From Paenibacillus_E allorhizoplanae (GTDB lineage: Bacteria > Bacillota > Bacilli > Paenibacillales > NBRC-103111): a stretch of DNA of 64,000 nt. Below, piece by piece: positions 8,684 to 16,805 of this stretch. Positions within the stretch are counted from its first letter, which is position 1. The number at the start of each line of letters is the position of its first letter. Where the stretch lies: positions 1 to 64,000 of the forward strand of contig NZ_CAKMMW010000014.1 of the NCBI RefSeq assembly GCF_927798215.1. Reading direction: 5' to 3'. The notes beneath the pieces are model-generated. The model was not told the origin of the DNA. It saw only the letters and a program-made list of their open reading frames with translations, and did not search any database. A program made the position numbers and the translations under genes.

Positions 8684-8861
8684 AACACTGGATATATCCA
8701 GTGTTTTTCACTTTCTTAGGCGAAAACAGACCATTCCATTGGACTTTTCCACTAAAAAGGACATTTTCTATGGTGAAATCTAAGATTTTACTGGATTTAT
8801 CCAATGAAAGTCTCATTTTCAGGTCTGGAATGGGGATTTCACTGGATTTATCCAGTGGCAG
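8684..8861. repeat. Interspersed CTGGAT-ATCC palindromes
   Basis: Position 8684-8705 is a perfect 22-bp palindrome (arms AACACTGGATA/TATCCAGTGTT). Related copies follow around 8792-8809 (ACTGGATTTATCCAAT) and 8841-8860 (CACTGGATTTATCCAGTG). No gene or promoter is evident. The pattern fits a small intergenic repeat or a multi-copy operator. Confidence 0.6.
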
Positions 8862-8888
8862 GGGGGAGGAATGGCTGGAGGATGACCA

Positions 8889-9336
8889 GGTGGAGAAGAT
8901 GGAGAGTTGAAGGAGTTAGGGCAATGGAGAAGAGGGAGAGTTAAAGGAGTTAGGGCAATGGAGAAGATGGAGAGTCAATGGAGTTAGGACAATGGAGGAG
9001 ATGGAGAGTTGAAGGAGTTAGGGCAATGGAGAAGAGGGAGAGTTAATGGAGTTAGGACAATGGAGAAGATGGAGAGTTAATGGAGTTAGGACTATGGAGA
9101 AGATGGAGAGTTAATGGAGTTAGGGCGCTGGAGAAGATGGAGAGTTAATGGAGTTAGGACAATGGAGAAGATGGAGAGTTAATGGAGTTAGGACAATGGA
9201 GAAGATGGAGAGTTAATGGAGTTAGGACAATGGAGAAGATGGAGAGTTAATGGAGTTAGGGCGCTGGAGAAGATGGAGAGTTAATGGAGTTAGGGTGCTG
9301 GAGAAGATGGAAAGTTAATGGAGTTAGGGCGCTGAA
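8889..9336. repeat. 34-bp minisatellite, about 13 copies
   Basis: A unit of 34 bp (core GAGTTAATGGAGTTAGGACA plus ATGGAGAAGATGGA) recurs with exact 34-bp spacing; the GTT of each unit falls at 8906, 8940, 8974, 9008 and so on to 9314. Copies differ by a few bases, for example GGACAA, GGGCAA, GGGCGC or GGACTA in one block, so distinct unit types alternate. The plus strand is strongly purine-rich. 34 is not a multiple of 3 and no frame stays open across the array, so it is non-coding. Array length is likely variable between strains. Confidence 0.92.
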
Positions 9337-9404
9337 GGCGCTGGACTTCCTAAAATAGCAGGTGTTAGGTGAGTTGTCTGCGACCACCGGAGGCCTACAT
9401 GAAC

Positions 9405-9446
9405 AAAAAACTGCTTCGCTACAGTTTAATCCCTGTAGGAAGCAGC
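9405..9446 (-). terminator. Rho-independent terminator of the DUF4340 gene
   Basis: Stem CTGCTTC(g)CTACAG pairs with CTGTAG(g)AAGCAG around an 8-nt loop (9411-9445), followed on the minus strand by six T. It lies just after the stop at 9453. Confidence 0.88.
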
Positions 9447-9452
9447 TTTCGA

Positions 9453-10385
9453 TTAGGAAGCAGGCTGAGCGGTTTTGCCCGCATACGCATCTGCTAGTTT
9501 TTGAATATCCTCGGCTGCCAGCGAGTAGGCCCACTGCCCACCCTGCTTGGCTAACCACACTTGTTCTCCGCTCAATTTACCCTCATAAACATCGGTAACG
9601 TCTTTCCCGTCTACCGTCATGGCAATCTCCAATTTAAGCTCTCCACCTGTTGTCGGCGTCCCAGCTGCCGCTTGCGGTAATTCGCCAGTATGCAAGAAGA
9701 TTAATTGATCGAGCAGCGGACTTGCCTCCGTGCCCTTCATCTCTTTATCCCCAAGCTTCCAGCTTGCGTCCGCAGCGACTTTATCTTTATCTGTCTTAGA
9801 AAGCGTCCAGGACTGGCCCTTCCATGTCAACTTGACACTTTGTACCTTGTCGTTCTCTTGATGAATAGGACTTGTGTCGGCAAAGTCGACCGGCGTTTTG
9901 TTCAGCGATGTCAACGATTGATCGCTGACTTGATACACGGCAGATGAGCCTTCCACTTGTACGTAAGAGAAGCCTTCGATCGGCAACGCAGTCCCTACGA
10001 GCAAGCCCTGTTTGGAACCGTCCTTCAAGGTGACTTCATAGGTGCCCACTGGTTTATCTAAGCCATATTCGGCTAGATTCGTTGCTTGATCCTCCACAAG
10101 CTTAGTCGACGTTACCAGACCTAACATATCTAACCATGAGTCAACTTGATTCGAATTGATCGGCGCAGCCGCTGGCTTTTGCATATCCCAACCAGTGGTC
10201 GTGCGGCTTAATTCAATCTGCTCCTCCTCCGTTTTCACGGTGACAGCCTTCACATCTTCTTGTTTCAGGATTAGAAGGGACTTGGGTTCATCTTTCTTCT
10301 CTTGAAAGAAGTCTTTGCTTGAGGCGTACCAGAAGCCACCGATGCAAATGACGACTAACAGAATGGTTGGAATAAACCGTTTCAT
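9453..10385 (-). CDS. DUF4340 domain-containing membrane-anchored protein
   Basis: The 310-residue protein has a single N-terminal membrane segment (FIPTILLVVICIGGFWYAS) and then two repeated beta-rich modules: LAEYGLDKPVGTYEVTLKDGS and the later LTWKGQSWTLSKTD region, typical of DUF4340. The bulk is predicted outside the cell. The start ATG overlaps the stop of the upstream GldG-like gene (ATGA), with GGAGGAGGAGAAGAGG as SD, showing translational coupling. DUF4340 proteins commonly accompany GldA/F/G-type ABC modules; the transported substrate is unknown. Confidence 0.85.
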   Translation of the reverse strand: MKRFIPTILLVVICIGGFWYASSKDFFQEKKDEPKSLLILKQEDVKAVTVKTEEEQIELSRTTTGWDMQKPAAAPINSNQVDSWLDMLGLVTSTKLVEDQATNLAEYGLDKPVGTYEVTLKDGSKQGLLVGTALPIEGFSYVQVEGSSAVYQVSDQSLTSLNKTPVDFADTSPIHQENDKVQSVKLTWKGQSWTLSKTDKDKVAADASWKLGDKEMKGTEASPLLDQLIFLHTGELPQAAAGTPTTGGELKLEIAMTVDGKDVTDVYEGKLSGEQVWLAKQGGQWAYSLAAEDIQKLADAYAGKTAQPAS

Positions 10386-11770
10386 CCTCTTCTCCTCCTC
10401 CACCAGATCAAGCCGCCAATGACAAGGAACAAGAGTGGTAAGAACACGATGGTGATGAGGAAAATCGTATTCGCTTGGCTAGGTGTAATCATTGCCTGTT
10501 GATACGCATCCCCTTGTCGTGGACGGATCGTAATTTGATCTTTCTGTTCTTGCAGCCAGCCAATACTGTTCAGAGCAAAGTCCTTATTCCCTTGATTCTG
10601 AATATCTTCATCCAACACGAATGTAGAACCACCTAGAATAACAGCTTTCGGCTTGTTATCTTTGTCTGAGATGGCGTAACCCAAGTTCAGCGGACCCTTA
10701 ACATCGGTTACATCTTGCTTCGTCTTGTTCTGTGCAAGCAGGTTAATGTCCGTTTCACCGTAAGCTTTATCCGTTGTTGTTAACAGCAAGGATTTGGTAT
10801 AGTCCGGCGCACTTTCATCCGCATTCAAGCTAACAGCCAAGGAGAGCATGGTAATCAAATTATTGTTGGACAATTTGTTCGTAATATCGTGTGAGCCGTA
10901 CTCTGGAATGATCGTTAACGGGTCATACAACGACGTTTGTTTCGTTTCAATCGCAATCGCGTGCTGATCCTGAACACCGTAGGTTTTCATGATGGCATCG
11001 ATATTTTTCCACTTCGTCGTCATATCCTTATTGAAGCCCAGCGCGATATAAATTTTACCTTTACCCTTCAAATAGGTCTGAATGAGCTCTGCTTCTTTGT
11101 CGTTAAGATCGTTGGTCGGTCCAAGAAGCATGAGCATTTGCGCATCATCCGGGATTTTGCCTTCTACGTAAAGATTCAGATCTTTCACGTCGTAGTTGGC
11201 AGCAGCCAGGCTGCTTTTAAAAATACTCATAGCAGACGCCGGATACTCTTGATGACCTGACAGTAAGTAAACCGTATGTTTCTCCGTGGATGTCAGGCTT
11301 TGAATCGCTTGTGTAAATTTCTCTTCACCTGAGAATGTGTAGGAACCATCCTGTTGTCCCACAAACAGTTCATAGAAGTTGATGTTTTGCTTTTTGGTTC
11401 CCAATTCGAAAATAATCGTTCCGCCTTGGTCCACCCCATACTGCTTCGCCATCGAAGGCTGCTTCAGCATATCGTACTCATCATACGTAATTTTACTGCT
11501 TTGCTTCTTATACTCAGCCACCATATCCGTAACTTGACGTGTCACAAAATCATTGCCATCTCCACTGTTTGTGAAGGCGATGACGTGAATATCTTGATTG
11601 AGATTTTTGAGTGCAGCGGTTGTTTGCTCTGAGAGCGTGAAATTTTTATTTTTCGTCAAATCGACCTGGAAGCCCTTAAGCGAGTGAAGGAAGATTGTCA
11701 GAATAATGAAAATGCCGATAACCGCGATTGATAGAACCGTCGCATTAGTTCCCCGTATCCACTTATTCAT
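10382..11770 (-). CDS. GldG-like ABC transporter auxiliary protein
   Basis: The 462-residue protein has an N-terminal membrane helix (about 13-32), a long extracytoplasmic region starting VDLTKNKNFTLSEQTTAALK, the typical GldG/DUF4350 opening, and a C-terminal helix (TIFLITIVFLPLLFLVIGGL) ending WWRRRRG. VYLLSGHQEYP and the later GKGKIYIALGF segments match the ABC_transp_aux fold. The ATG at 11770 has GGAGGTGAGCGGA upstream, and the permease stop lies within that SD. It is co-transcribed with the ATPase, permease and DUF4340 protein. Confidence 0.85.
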   Translation of the reverse strand: MNKWIRGTNATVLSIAVIGIFIILTIFLHSLKGFQVDLTKNKNFTLSEQTTAALKNLNQDIHVIAFTNSGDGNDFVTRQVTDMVAEYKKQSSKITYDEYDMLKQPSMAKQYGVDQGGTIIFELGTKKQNINFYELFVGQQDGSYTFSGEEKFTQAIQSLTSTEKHTVYLLSGHQEYPASAMSIFKSSLAAANYDVKDLNLYVEGKIPDDAQMLMLLGPTNDLNDKEAELIQTYLKGKGKIYIALGFNKDMTTKWKNIDAIMKTYGVQDQHAIAIETKQTSLYDPLTIIPEYGSHDITNKLSNNNLITMLSLAVSLNADESAPDYTKSLLLTTTDKAYGETDINLLAQNKTKQDVTDVKGPLNLGYAISDKDNKPKAVILGGSTFVLDEDIQNQGNKDFALNSIGWLQEQKDQITIRPRQGDAYQQAMITPSQANTIFLITIVFLPLLFLVIGGLIWWRRRRG

Positions 11771-11775
11771 TCCGC

Positions 11776-12492
11776 TCACCTCCAACGCTTTCTTTCAAGG
11801 ACTTGTATACAAAGAACCAGGAACACGGCTGTTAATGTGATGTAAAAGAGGATGTCGCCGCCGTGAAAAACGCCTTTTTGGAGATTTCCTAAGTGACCGG
11901 TCAATGAGAATTGACCTACGTAATCCTTCAATTTACCCGTCATAGAGCTGCTAACCCAATCCAATAGCCACAGCAACAGCAAAATAACAAAGCCTGTAAT
12001 CCCCGCAACCATCTGGTTATTCGACAAGCTGGATGCAAACAAGCCAATGGCCATCATCGCGCAGCCTAATAGGAACATGCTGAGGTACGACAACCACGTG
12101 ACAGGCATATCCAATGTACCGAAGGAGGACATAATGAGCGGATATACAAGGGAGATCGCCACTAGGCCGACTTGTACGATTAGAGCGGATAGATATTTAC
12201 CCAGCACGATTTCGCTAATACCGGCAGGTGATGTCAGAAGCAACTCATCCGTACCCTGACGAAACTCATCTGCAACAAGACGCATCGTTAGTAGTGGGAT
12301 GATGAAAAGGTAGATGAACGTGGTATTGCCCACAATGGAGCGCGCGTCCACGATTGGTGGCTGTCCAGCCACGAAATTCACGTAAAAGAAGAAGCTCGAC
12401 AACAGCACATAGAAGGCAAACGCCACATACGCAACTGGCGAGAAGAAATACATTTGCAGTTCTTTGGAGCAAATGGCCCAAATTCTACGCAT
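11776..12492 (-). CDS. ABC transporter permease (GldF/ABC-2 type)
   Basis: The 238-residue integral membrane protein has about six helices and the ABC-2 permease signature: KELQMYFFSPVAYV at the N-terminus, PLLTMRLVADEFRQGTDELL (about 67-86), and a TSPAGISEIVLGKYLSAL coupling region. ATG at 12492 lies 8 nt after GAGGAGGG and overlaps the ATPase stop by 8 nt. Together with the ATPase it forms the core of a GldA-GldF-GldG type transporter, known for Bacteroidetes gliding but widespread in Gram-positives where its role is unclear. Confidence 0.88.
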   Translation of the reverse strand: MRRIWAICSKELQMYFFSPVAYVAFAFYVLLSSFFFYVNFVAGQPPIVDARSIVGNTTFIYLFIIPLLTMRLVADEFRQGTDELLLTSPAGISEIVLGKYLSALIVQVGLVAISLVYPLIMSSFGTLDMPVTWLSYLSMFLLGCAMMAIGLFASSLSNNQMVAGITGFVILLLLWLLDWVSSSMTGKLKDYVGQFSLTGHLGNLQKGVFHGGDILFYITLTAVFLVLCIQVLERKRWR

Positions 12493-13570
12493 CGGTGTCA
12501 CCCTCCTCTTTGGATGTGTCCGCTGGCTCGTCCGTCGTCAACTTGAGGAAGATATCCTCTAAGCTGAGGCTTTCCCGCTTCATCGCTAAGATCGGTAAGC
12601 CTGCGCTTGCGAGACGGAAGAATAACGCTTCGCGGATGTCTTCTGCACGATCTGCGGAGGTGACGAGGAGTTTGACGGACTCGGCTGGTGCGGATGAAAG
12701 AGCAACTGCGGGAACATCGGTTGCTTCGTCTGTAGCAGACTCCGCGGATTCCAAAGATTCAAGGGCAGACGCCGCCGGTGCTGCTGCACCCGCTTCCGGT
12801 GCGTCGACTTCTTTGACTTCGCCGATGGAAGGCAGGCTGCGCAGCTCGTGCAAGATTCGCTCGCGAGGTCCCTTGACCTCGAGCGACACCTCGAACGTCT
12901 CGCCCATCGTGCGGCCGAGATGCTCAGGGCGCTCGTCAAGGACGACGCGGCCTTGGTTAATGATGAGAACGCGGTTACATATCGCGTTAATTTCAGGCAA
13001 AATGTGCGTGCTCAGCAGCACGGTGTGGTTCTCGCCCAGCTCGTGGATGAGCTGGCGGATCTCGATGATCTGCTTGGGATCGAGGCCCGACGTGGGCTCG
13101 TCCAGAATAAGCAGATCCGGTTGGTGCAGGATCGCTTGCGCGAGTCCGAGGCGCTGCTTGTAGCCTTTCGAGAGGGAGCGAATAATTTGCTTCTCGCGAC
13201 CTTGCAGTCCAAGCTTGTCGATGGCTTCGCCGACACGGAGTTTTTGCTCGCGCGCAGGCACATCGCGCAGGTTGGCGATGAAGCGCAGGTAAGACTGTAC
13301 CGTCATCTCGGGGTACAGCGGTGGTGTTTCCGGCAAGTAGCCGATCTTACGGCGCGCCTTCTTCGGGTTGTCGGACATGGAGTGACCGTCCACCCATATT
13401 TGACCATGCGTTGGATTCAGGTAACCTGTAATCATGCGCATCGTCGTTGTTTTGCCAGCACCATTCGGCCCTAAGAAGCCGACGATTTCACCGCGCTGCA
13501 TCGAGAAGTCGATGTTATGCACGCCGCGATCATTTCCGTACAGCTTGCTGACTTGTTTGACCTCTAGCAT
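12485..13570 (-). CDS. ABC transporter ATP-binding protein (GldA-like)
   Basis: The 361-residue ATPase shows Walker A GPNGAGKTT (about 34-42), a Q loop at YLPETPPLYPEM, the variant signature LSKGYKQRLGLAQA, Walker B LLILDEPTSGLDP and an H loop STHILPE. The LSKGYKQR signature is typical of ABC-2 drug/gliding-type exporters. After the catalytic domain comes an unusual Ala/Glu/Ser-rich stretch (about 255-300) that splits the C-terminal domain, probably a flexible insertion. It is the first gene of the four-gene operon; GGGGGATCTTGG precedes the ATG. Confidence 0.9.
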   Translation of the reverse strand: MLEVKQVSKLYGNDRGVHNIDFSMQRGEIVGFLGPNGAGKTTTMRMITGYLNPTHGQIWVDGHSMSDNPKKARRKIGYLPETPPLYPEMTVQSYLRFIANLRDVPAREQKLRVGEAIDKLGLQGREKQIIRSLSKGYKQRLGLAQAILHQPDLLILDEPTSGLDPKQIIEIRQLIHELGENHTVLLSTHILPEINAICNRVLIINQGRVVLDERPEHLGRTMGETFEVSLEVKGPRERILHELRSLPSIGEVKEVDAPEAGAAAPAASALESLESAESATDEATDVPAVALSSAPAESVKLLVTSADRAEDIREALFFRLASAGLPILAMKRESLSLEDIFLKLTTDEPADTSKEEGDTDA

Positions 13571-13932
13571 CCAAGATCCCCCATTTCTATGCGTTCGTAT
13601 TATTCATCATCACTATACGGGTGGAACAATAAACCAACCTTAAGCAAATCTGAAAAATAGATTAAAATAATGTGTCTAAATTGTGAACAAGTGGATGTGT
13701 ATACTCTAGCTTTATTCCGCTAGTGCGCATGATGTCGGATATACTCGAACAACAGCTGAATGTTGTCCATCATACGGTTGAACCCATCCGAGATAAGCGA
13801 TTATTAAAGCGTTTTCATTTCGTGTTATCGCTCATTATAAAGCCCACTGCAGATCGGATACTATGCACTTATTTCAATAAAATGTTCACTATTTCAATAC
13901 ACCCTACATAAATCCTATATAACTTTCTGAGA
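13571..13932. other. Intergenic region, no gene recognised
   Basis: The stretch between the ABC operon start and the U32 gene's terminator is AT-rich and shows no convincing frame with an SD. It must contain the ABC operon promoter on the minus strand; I could not pick one with good -35 and -10 spacing. A short inverted repeat (ACAAC/GTTGT around 13750-13769) is probably chance. Confidence 0.5.
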
Positions 13933-13965
13933 AATAAAAAAGAGGTGAGCTTCTGCTCACCTCTC
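13933..13965 (-). terminator. Rho-independent terminator of the U32 gene
   Basis: Arms AGAGGTGAGC and GCTCACCTCT enclose a TTCT loop (13941-13964), followed on the minus strand by TTTTTT. Confidence 0.88.
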
Positions 13966-13993
13966 TAAGGAATACCTATGATGTTCCAACTAT

Positions 13994-16546
13994 TTATTTA
14001 ACCAAAGTACCCTTCGTTACACCCAACTGGTTCGTTGCCTTCAGTGAACGCCATACTTGCGTTCCGCTAATTTGGCCATCGATTGCTTTGCGATACAAAT
14101 CAAGAATTTCCGTTACTTTCTCCGGTGTCTCTTCCAAGAACTCTACACGGAACGAGCGGATGCCCAGATCCATGAAGTGGTTCAAATACTCGGCACCAGA
14201 CTGATCTATCGCGTTGTAAACGGTATTCCGACAGCCTTCATCTACGCGAACAGGATGAGACATACCCACACGGTCCTGCAAAGAAACACGCTTCTCTTCA
14301 CATGGACGACCACAGTTCGTGAAGTCTGTTCCTTCACTCAGGAACGTACAGTACACGCAGTGTTCCGTGTGGAACATCGGCATGTGCTGATGAATGACGA
14401 CTTCGAGCTTGGATGTTTCCGCGCGGCGAAGCAAGTCAACCATCTGCTGAATGTTCAAGTCATACGAAGGCGTAACCTTCGAGAGCCCGGCAGCCAAGAA
14501 CAAATCTGCGGCTTTATGGTTGGCCACATTCAAGGAGAAGTCACCAATCAACTGTGGTTGTGGTGCATCTGGATTCTCAAAGCGATGCTTCAAGAAATAG
14601 TAGGCTGCACCCGTATTACGAATCAGAACTGCATCTGGCTTAAGCTTGAGTATATTGTTAAAATAGCCCGTTTCCCCTGGCATATGAATCCGTGGTGTTA
14701 CGAGGGCAATTTTGCGCCCAGCGGCATGAACGGCTTCAACAGCGGCAGGGAACTGCTTAATAAATTCAAAATCAGCATAAATCAAGTTGACGTCCGTTGT
14801 CGCCAGCACAGCCTTCACCTGATCCAAGCTACGGCAAAGTGCGGTCAACTCAACGCTACTACGATCTGCTTGGGATAGAGTAGGTGCATTCACAGCCGTA
14901 ACAGCCGCGTGATGCTCGGTCACAGCTACCGGCACGTCATCATACACGCCGACTTCTCGCTTGATGTACGCGCGCGGCTTCTGCCGCTCGTCTTCCATCA
15001 GCTCGACAGCCATGCGGCGCATGCCGTTCAGCTCACGCATCGGCACGATCAGCGCGCCGTCCAGCTGGACATCCAGCTCGGCAAGCTCATAAATCGTGCC
15101 GCCAAGACGACCGAACTGCTCGGTGAAGAGCTGTTCGTCCATTGGTCTTTTTTCCGCTTGAACTAGCGGAAGCTCGGACTGTACGAAGACGGTGTGACCG
15201 CCTTTCACATCCGTCCACCAGCTCTTCAGCGTCTCGCCAAGGACGCCGGTTACTTTTACGCTTACCGGGAATGTACGGTAAGGCTTATCCGTCTCGAACG
15301 TCTGACGCAGACGTTTGTCGAGCGCAGGATCGTTCGTCTTCCAGATACGGTCGCCAACGTGCAAACGACCAAGCTCTACATCGTTGCGTCCCATAACGAT
15401 TTCGATCAATCCACCCTCGGCTTCGCCTTCGAGTTTCTCTCCTTTACGGCGCAAATCGTAGATGCGTCCGCCCTCTTCCTTCTTCGTCGGATCCCCCGCG
15501 TCGAAAACTAGCCCATCGCCGCGCTTCAGCGGCGCTTCTAGCTCACAGATCACCGCATCGCGCAGAATCTGCTTGATACGGCCCACGAATACTCCACGGC
15601 TCTTTGGAAACGTGCCGTCAACCAACTGCTTGTTGTTGGTTCCTTGCAGGAACCCAACCGTAAAACCACGTGAGAAGCTTTGCTGAAGCTCACGCACTTC
15701 CTCTTTGGACGGACGAGCGTCCAGCCCATCGAAATAACGATCAATCGCTTTGCGATATTTGCTCACGACATTAGCTACATATTCAGGGGTCTTCAGACGC
15801 CCTTCAATTTTAAAAGAACGAACACCCGCTTCGATCAGTTCCGGCACGATTTCAATCGCCGCCAAATCTTTCGGCGACAGCAGATATGTGACGTCACCCA
15901 TCGGTTTTTGCTCACCATCGACCATCAGATCATAAGGCAAACGACAAGCCTGCGCGCACTCACCACGGTTAGCGGAACGGCCTCCCCACATTTCGGAGGT
16001 CAAGCATTGTCCCGAATAGGACACACAAAGTGCACCATGCACGAAGACTTCCATCGGAAGCTTCGCTTGATCACCGATTTGTTTAATTTGTTTCAGGTTA
16101 TTCTCGCGACCAAGAACGACACGCTCAATATCGAACGGTTTCGTAAATTCAACCGCTTCCGGCGATGTAATCGTCATCTGCGTTGAACCGTGAATCGGGA
16201 AATCGGGTGAGATTTCACGAATCATTTTAACCAAGCCCAAATCCTGAACAATTACCGCGTCTACGCCCGCATCGACACACGCTTCAATTAATTGCTTGGC
16301 ATCGTTCAACTCTTCCTCAAACACCAGAATGTTAAACGTCAAGAAGCCCTGAACACCATATAGATGAAGGAACGACATAATATCCGGCAGCTCAGCCATC
16401 GTAAAGTTATGCGCTCTCGCTCTCGCATTGAATTTCTCCACACCAAAAAACACGGCATCCGCCCCATTGGCTACAGCCGCTCGCAAACAATCCCAATCCC
16501 CCGCGGGGGCCAATAATTCTACATCTTCTCTGCGTATCGTACGCAT
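13994..16546 (-). CDS. U32 family protein with DUF3656 (RlhA/TrhP-like RNA hydroxylation factor)
   Basis: The 850-residue protein opens with VELLAPAGDWDCLRAAVANGADAVFFG, the U32 TIM-barrel start, and carries the family motif EVFVHGALCVSYSGQC (about 168-183) with SANRGECAQACRLPY and FKIEGRLKTPEYV after it. Later Cys-rich segments (HTEHCVYCTFLS, NCGRPCEEKRV) fit an Fe-S site. Related enzymes in other bacteria use prephenate-derived chemistry to hydroxylate 23S rRNA or tRNA; older annotation says collagenase/peptidase. Which RNA is modified here cannot be told. ATG at 16546 has GAAAGGA upstream; the longer start at 16570 is a TTG without SD. Confidence 0.87.
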   Translation of the reverse strand: MRTIRREDVELLAPAGDWDCLRAAVANGADAVFFGVEKFNARARAHNFTMAELPDIMSFLHLYGVQGFLTFNILVFEEELNDAKQLIEACVDAGVDAVIVQDLGLVKMIREISPDFPIHGSTQMTITSPEAVEFTKPFDIERVVLGRENNLKQIKQIGDQAKLPMEVFVHGALCVSYSGQCLTSEMWGGRSANRGECAQACRLPYDLMVDGEQKPMGDVTYLLSPKDLAAIEIVPELIEAGVRSFKIEGRLKTPEYVANVVSKYRKAIDRYFDGLDARPSKEEVRELQQSFSRGFTVGFLQGTNNKQLVDGTFPKSRGVFVGRIKQILRDAVICELEAPLKRGDGLVFDAGDPTKKEEGGRIYDLRRKGEKLEGEAEGGLIEIVMGRNDVELGRLHVGDRIWKTNDPALDKRLRQTFETDKPYRTFPVSVKVTGVLGETLKSWWTDVKGGHTVFVQSELPLVQAEKRPMDEQLFTEQFGRLGGTIYELAELDVQLDGALIVPMRELNGMRRMAVELMEDERQKPRAYIKREVGVYDDVPVAVTEHHAAVTAVNAPTLSQADRSSVELTALCRSLDQVKAVLATTDVNLIYADFEFIKQFPAAVEAVHAAGRKIALVTPRIHMPGETGYFNNILKLKPDAVLIRNTGAAYYFLKHRFENPDAPQPQLIGDFSLNVANHKAADLFLAAGLSKVTPSYDLNIQQMVDLLRRAETSKLEVVIHQHMPMFHTEHCVYCTFLSEGTDFTNCGRPCEEKRVSLQDRVGMSHPVRVDEGCRNTVYNAIDQSGAEYLNHFMDLGIRSFRVEFLEETPEKVTEILDLYRKAIDGQISGTQVWRSLKATNQLGVTKGTLVK

Positions 16547-16693
16547 GGCAGCAAATCCTTTCAATATCAATCCTCGGTAATCCTCAAACTCTTCTCTTTA
16601 GTGTAACAGAAACGATAGGTAGGAATCTAGGGCAGGGATATCTCCAATAAAGCCAATATCCGACAATACGGTCCGTTACCATGCCTTTAGAAG

Positions 16694-16722
16694 TTAACAA
16701 ACCTATCTATGAATGCTATAAT
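16694..16722 (+). promoter_or_regulatory. Sigma-A promoter of the envelope cassette
   Basis: -35 TTAACA (16694-16699), 17-bp spacer, perfect -10 TATAAT (16717-16722). It gives a 5' leader of roughly 75 nt before the TTG start at 16806 and points into the FG-GAP/carrier-protein/ligase genes. Confidence 0.72.
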
Positions 16723-16805
16723 GGCAAGGATAGTGACCTTTATTGACAATTCCCCATGCTTCGACAAGGGTGAATTGCAACCTTTCTAGCAATCGAGGGA
16801 TCCTT

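Noticed and set aside
8889..9336. Minisatellite considered as a CRISPR array
   Set aside because: There are no unique spacers; units are contiguous and nearly identical, and no cas gene is nearby.
16743..16805. Longer N-terminus for the FG-GAP protein
   Set aside because: The upstream TTG at 16743 lacks an SD and lies between promoter and the SD of the TTG at 16806.
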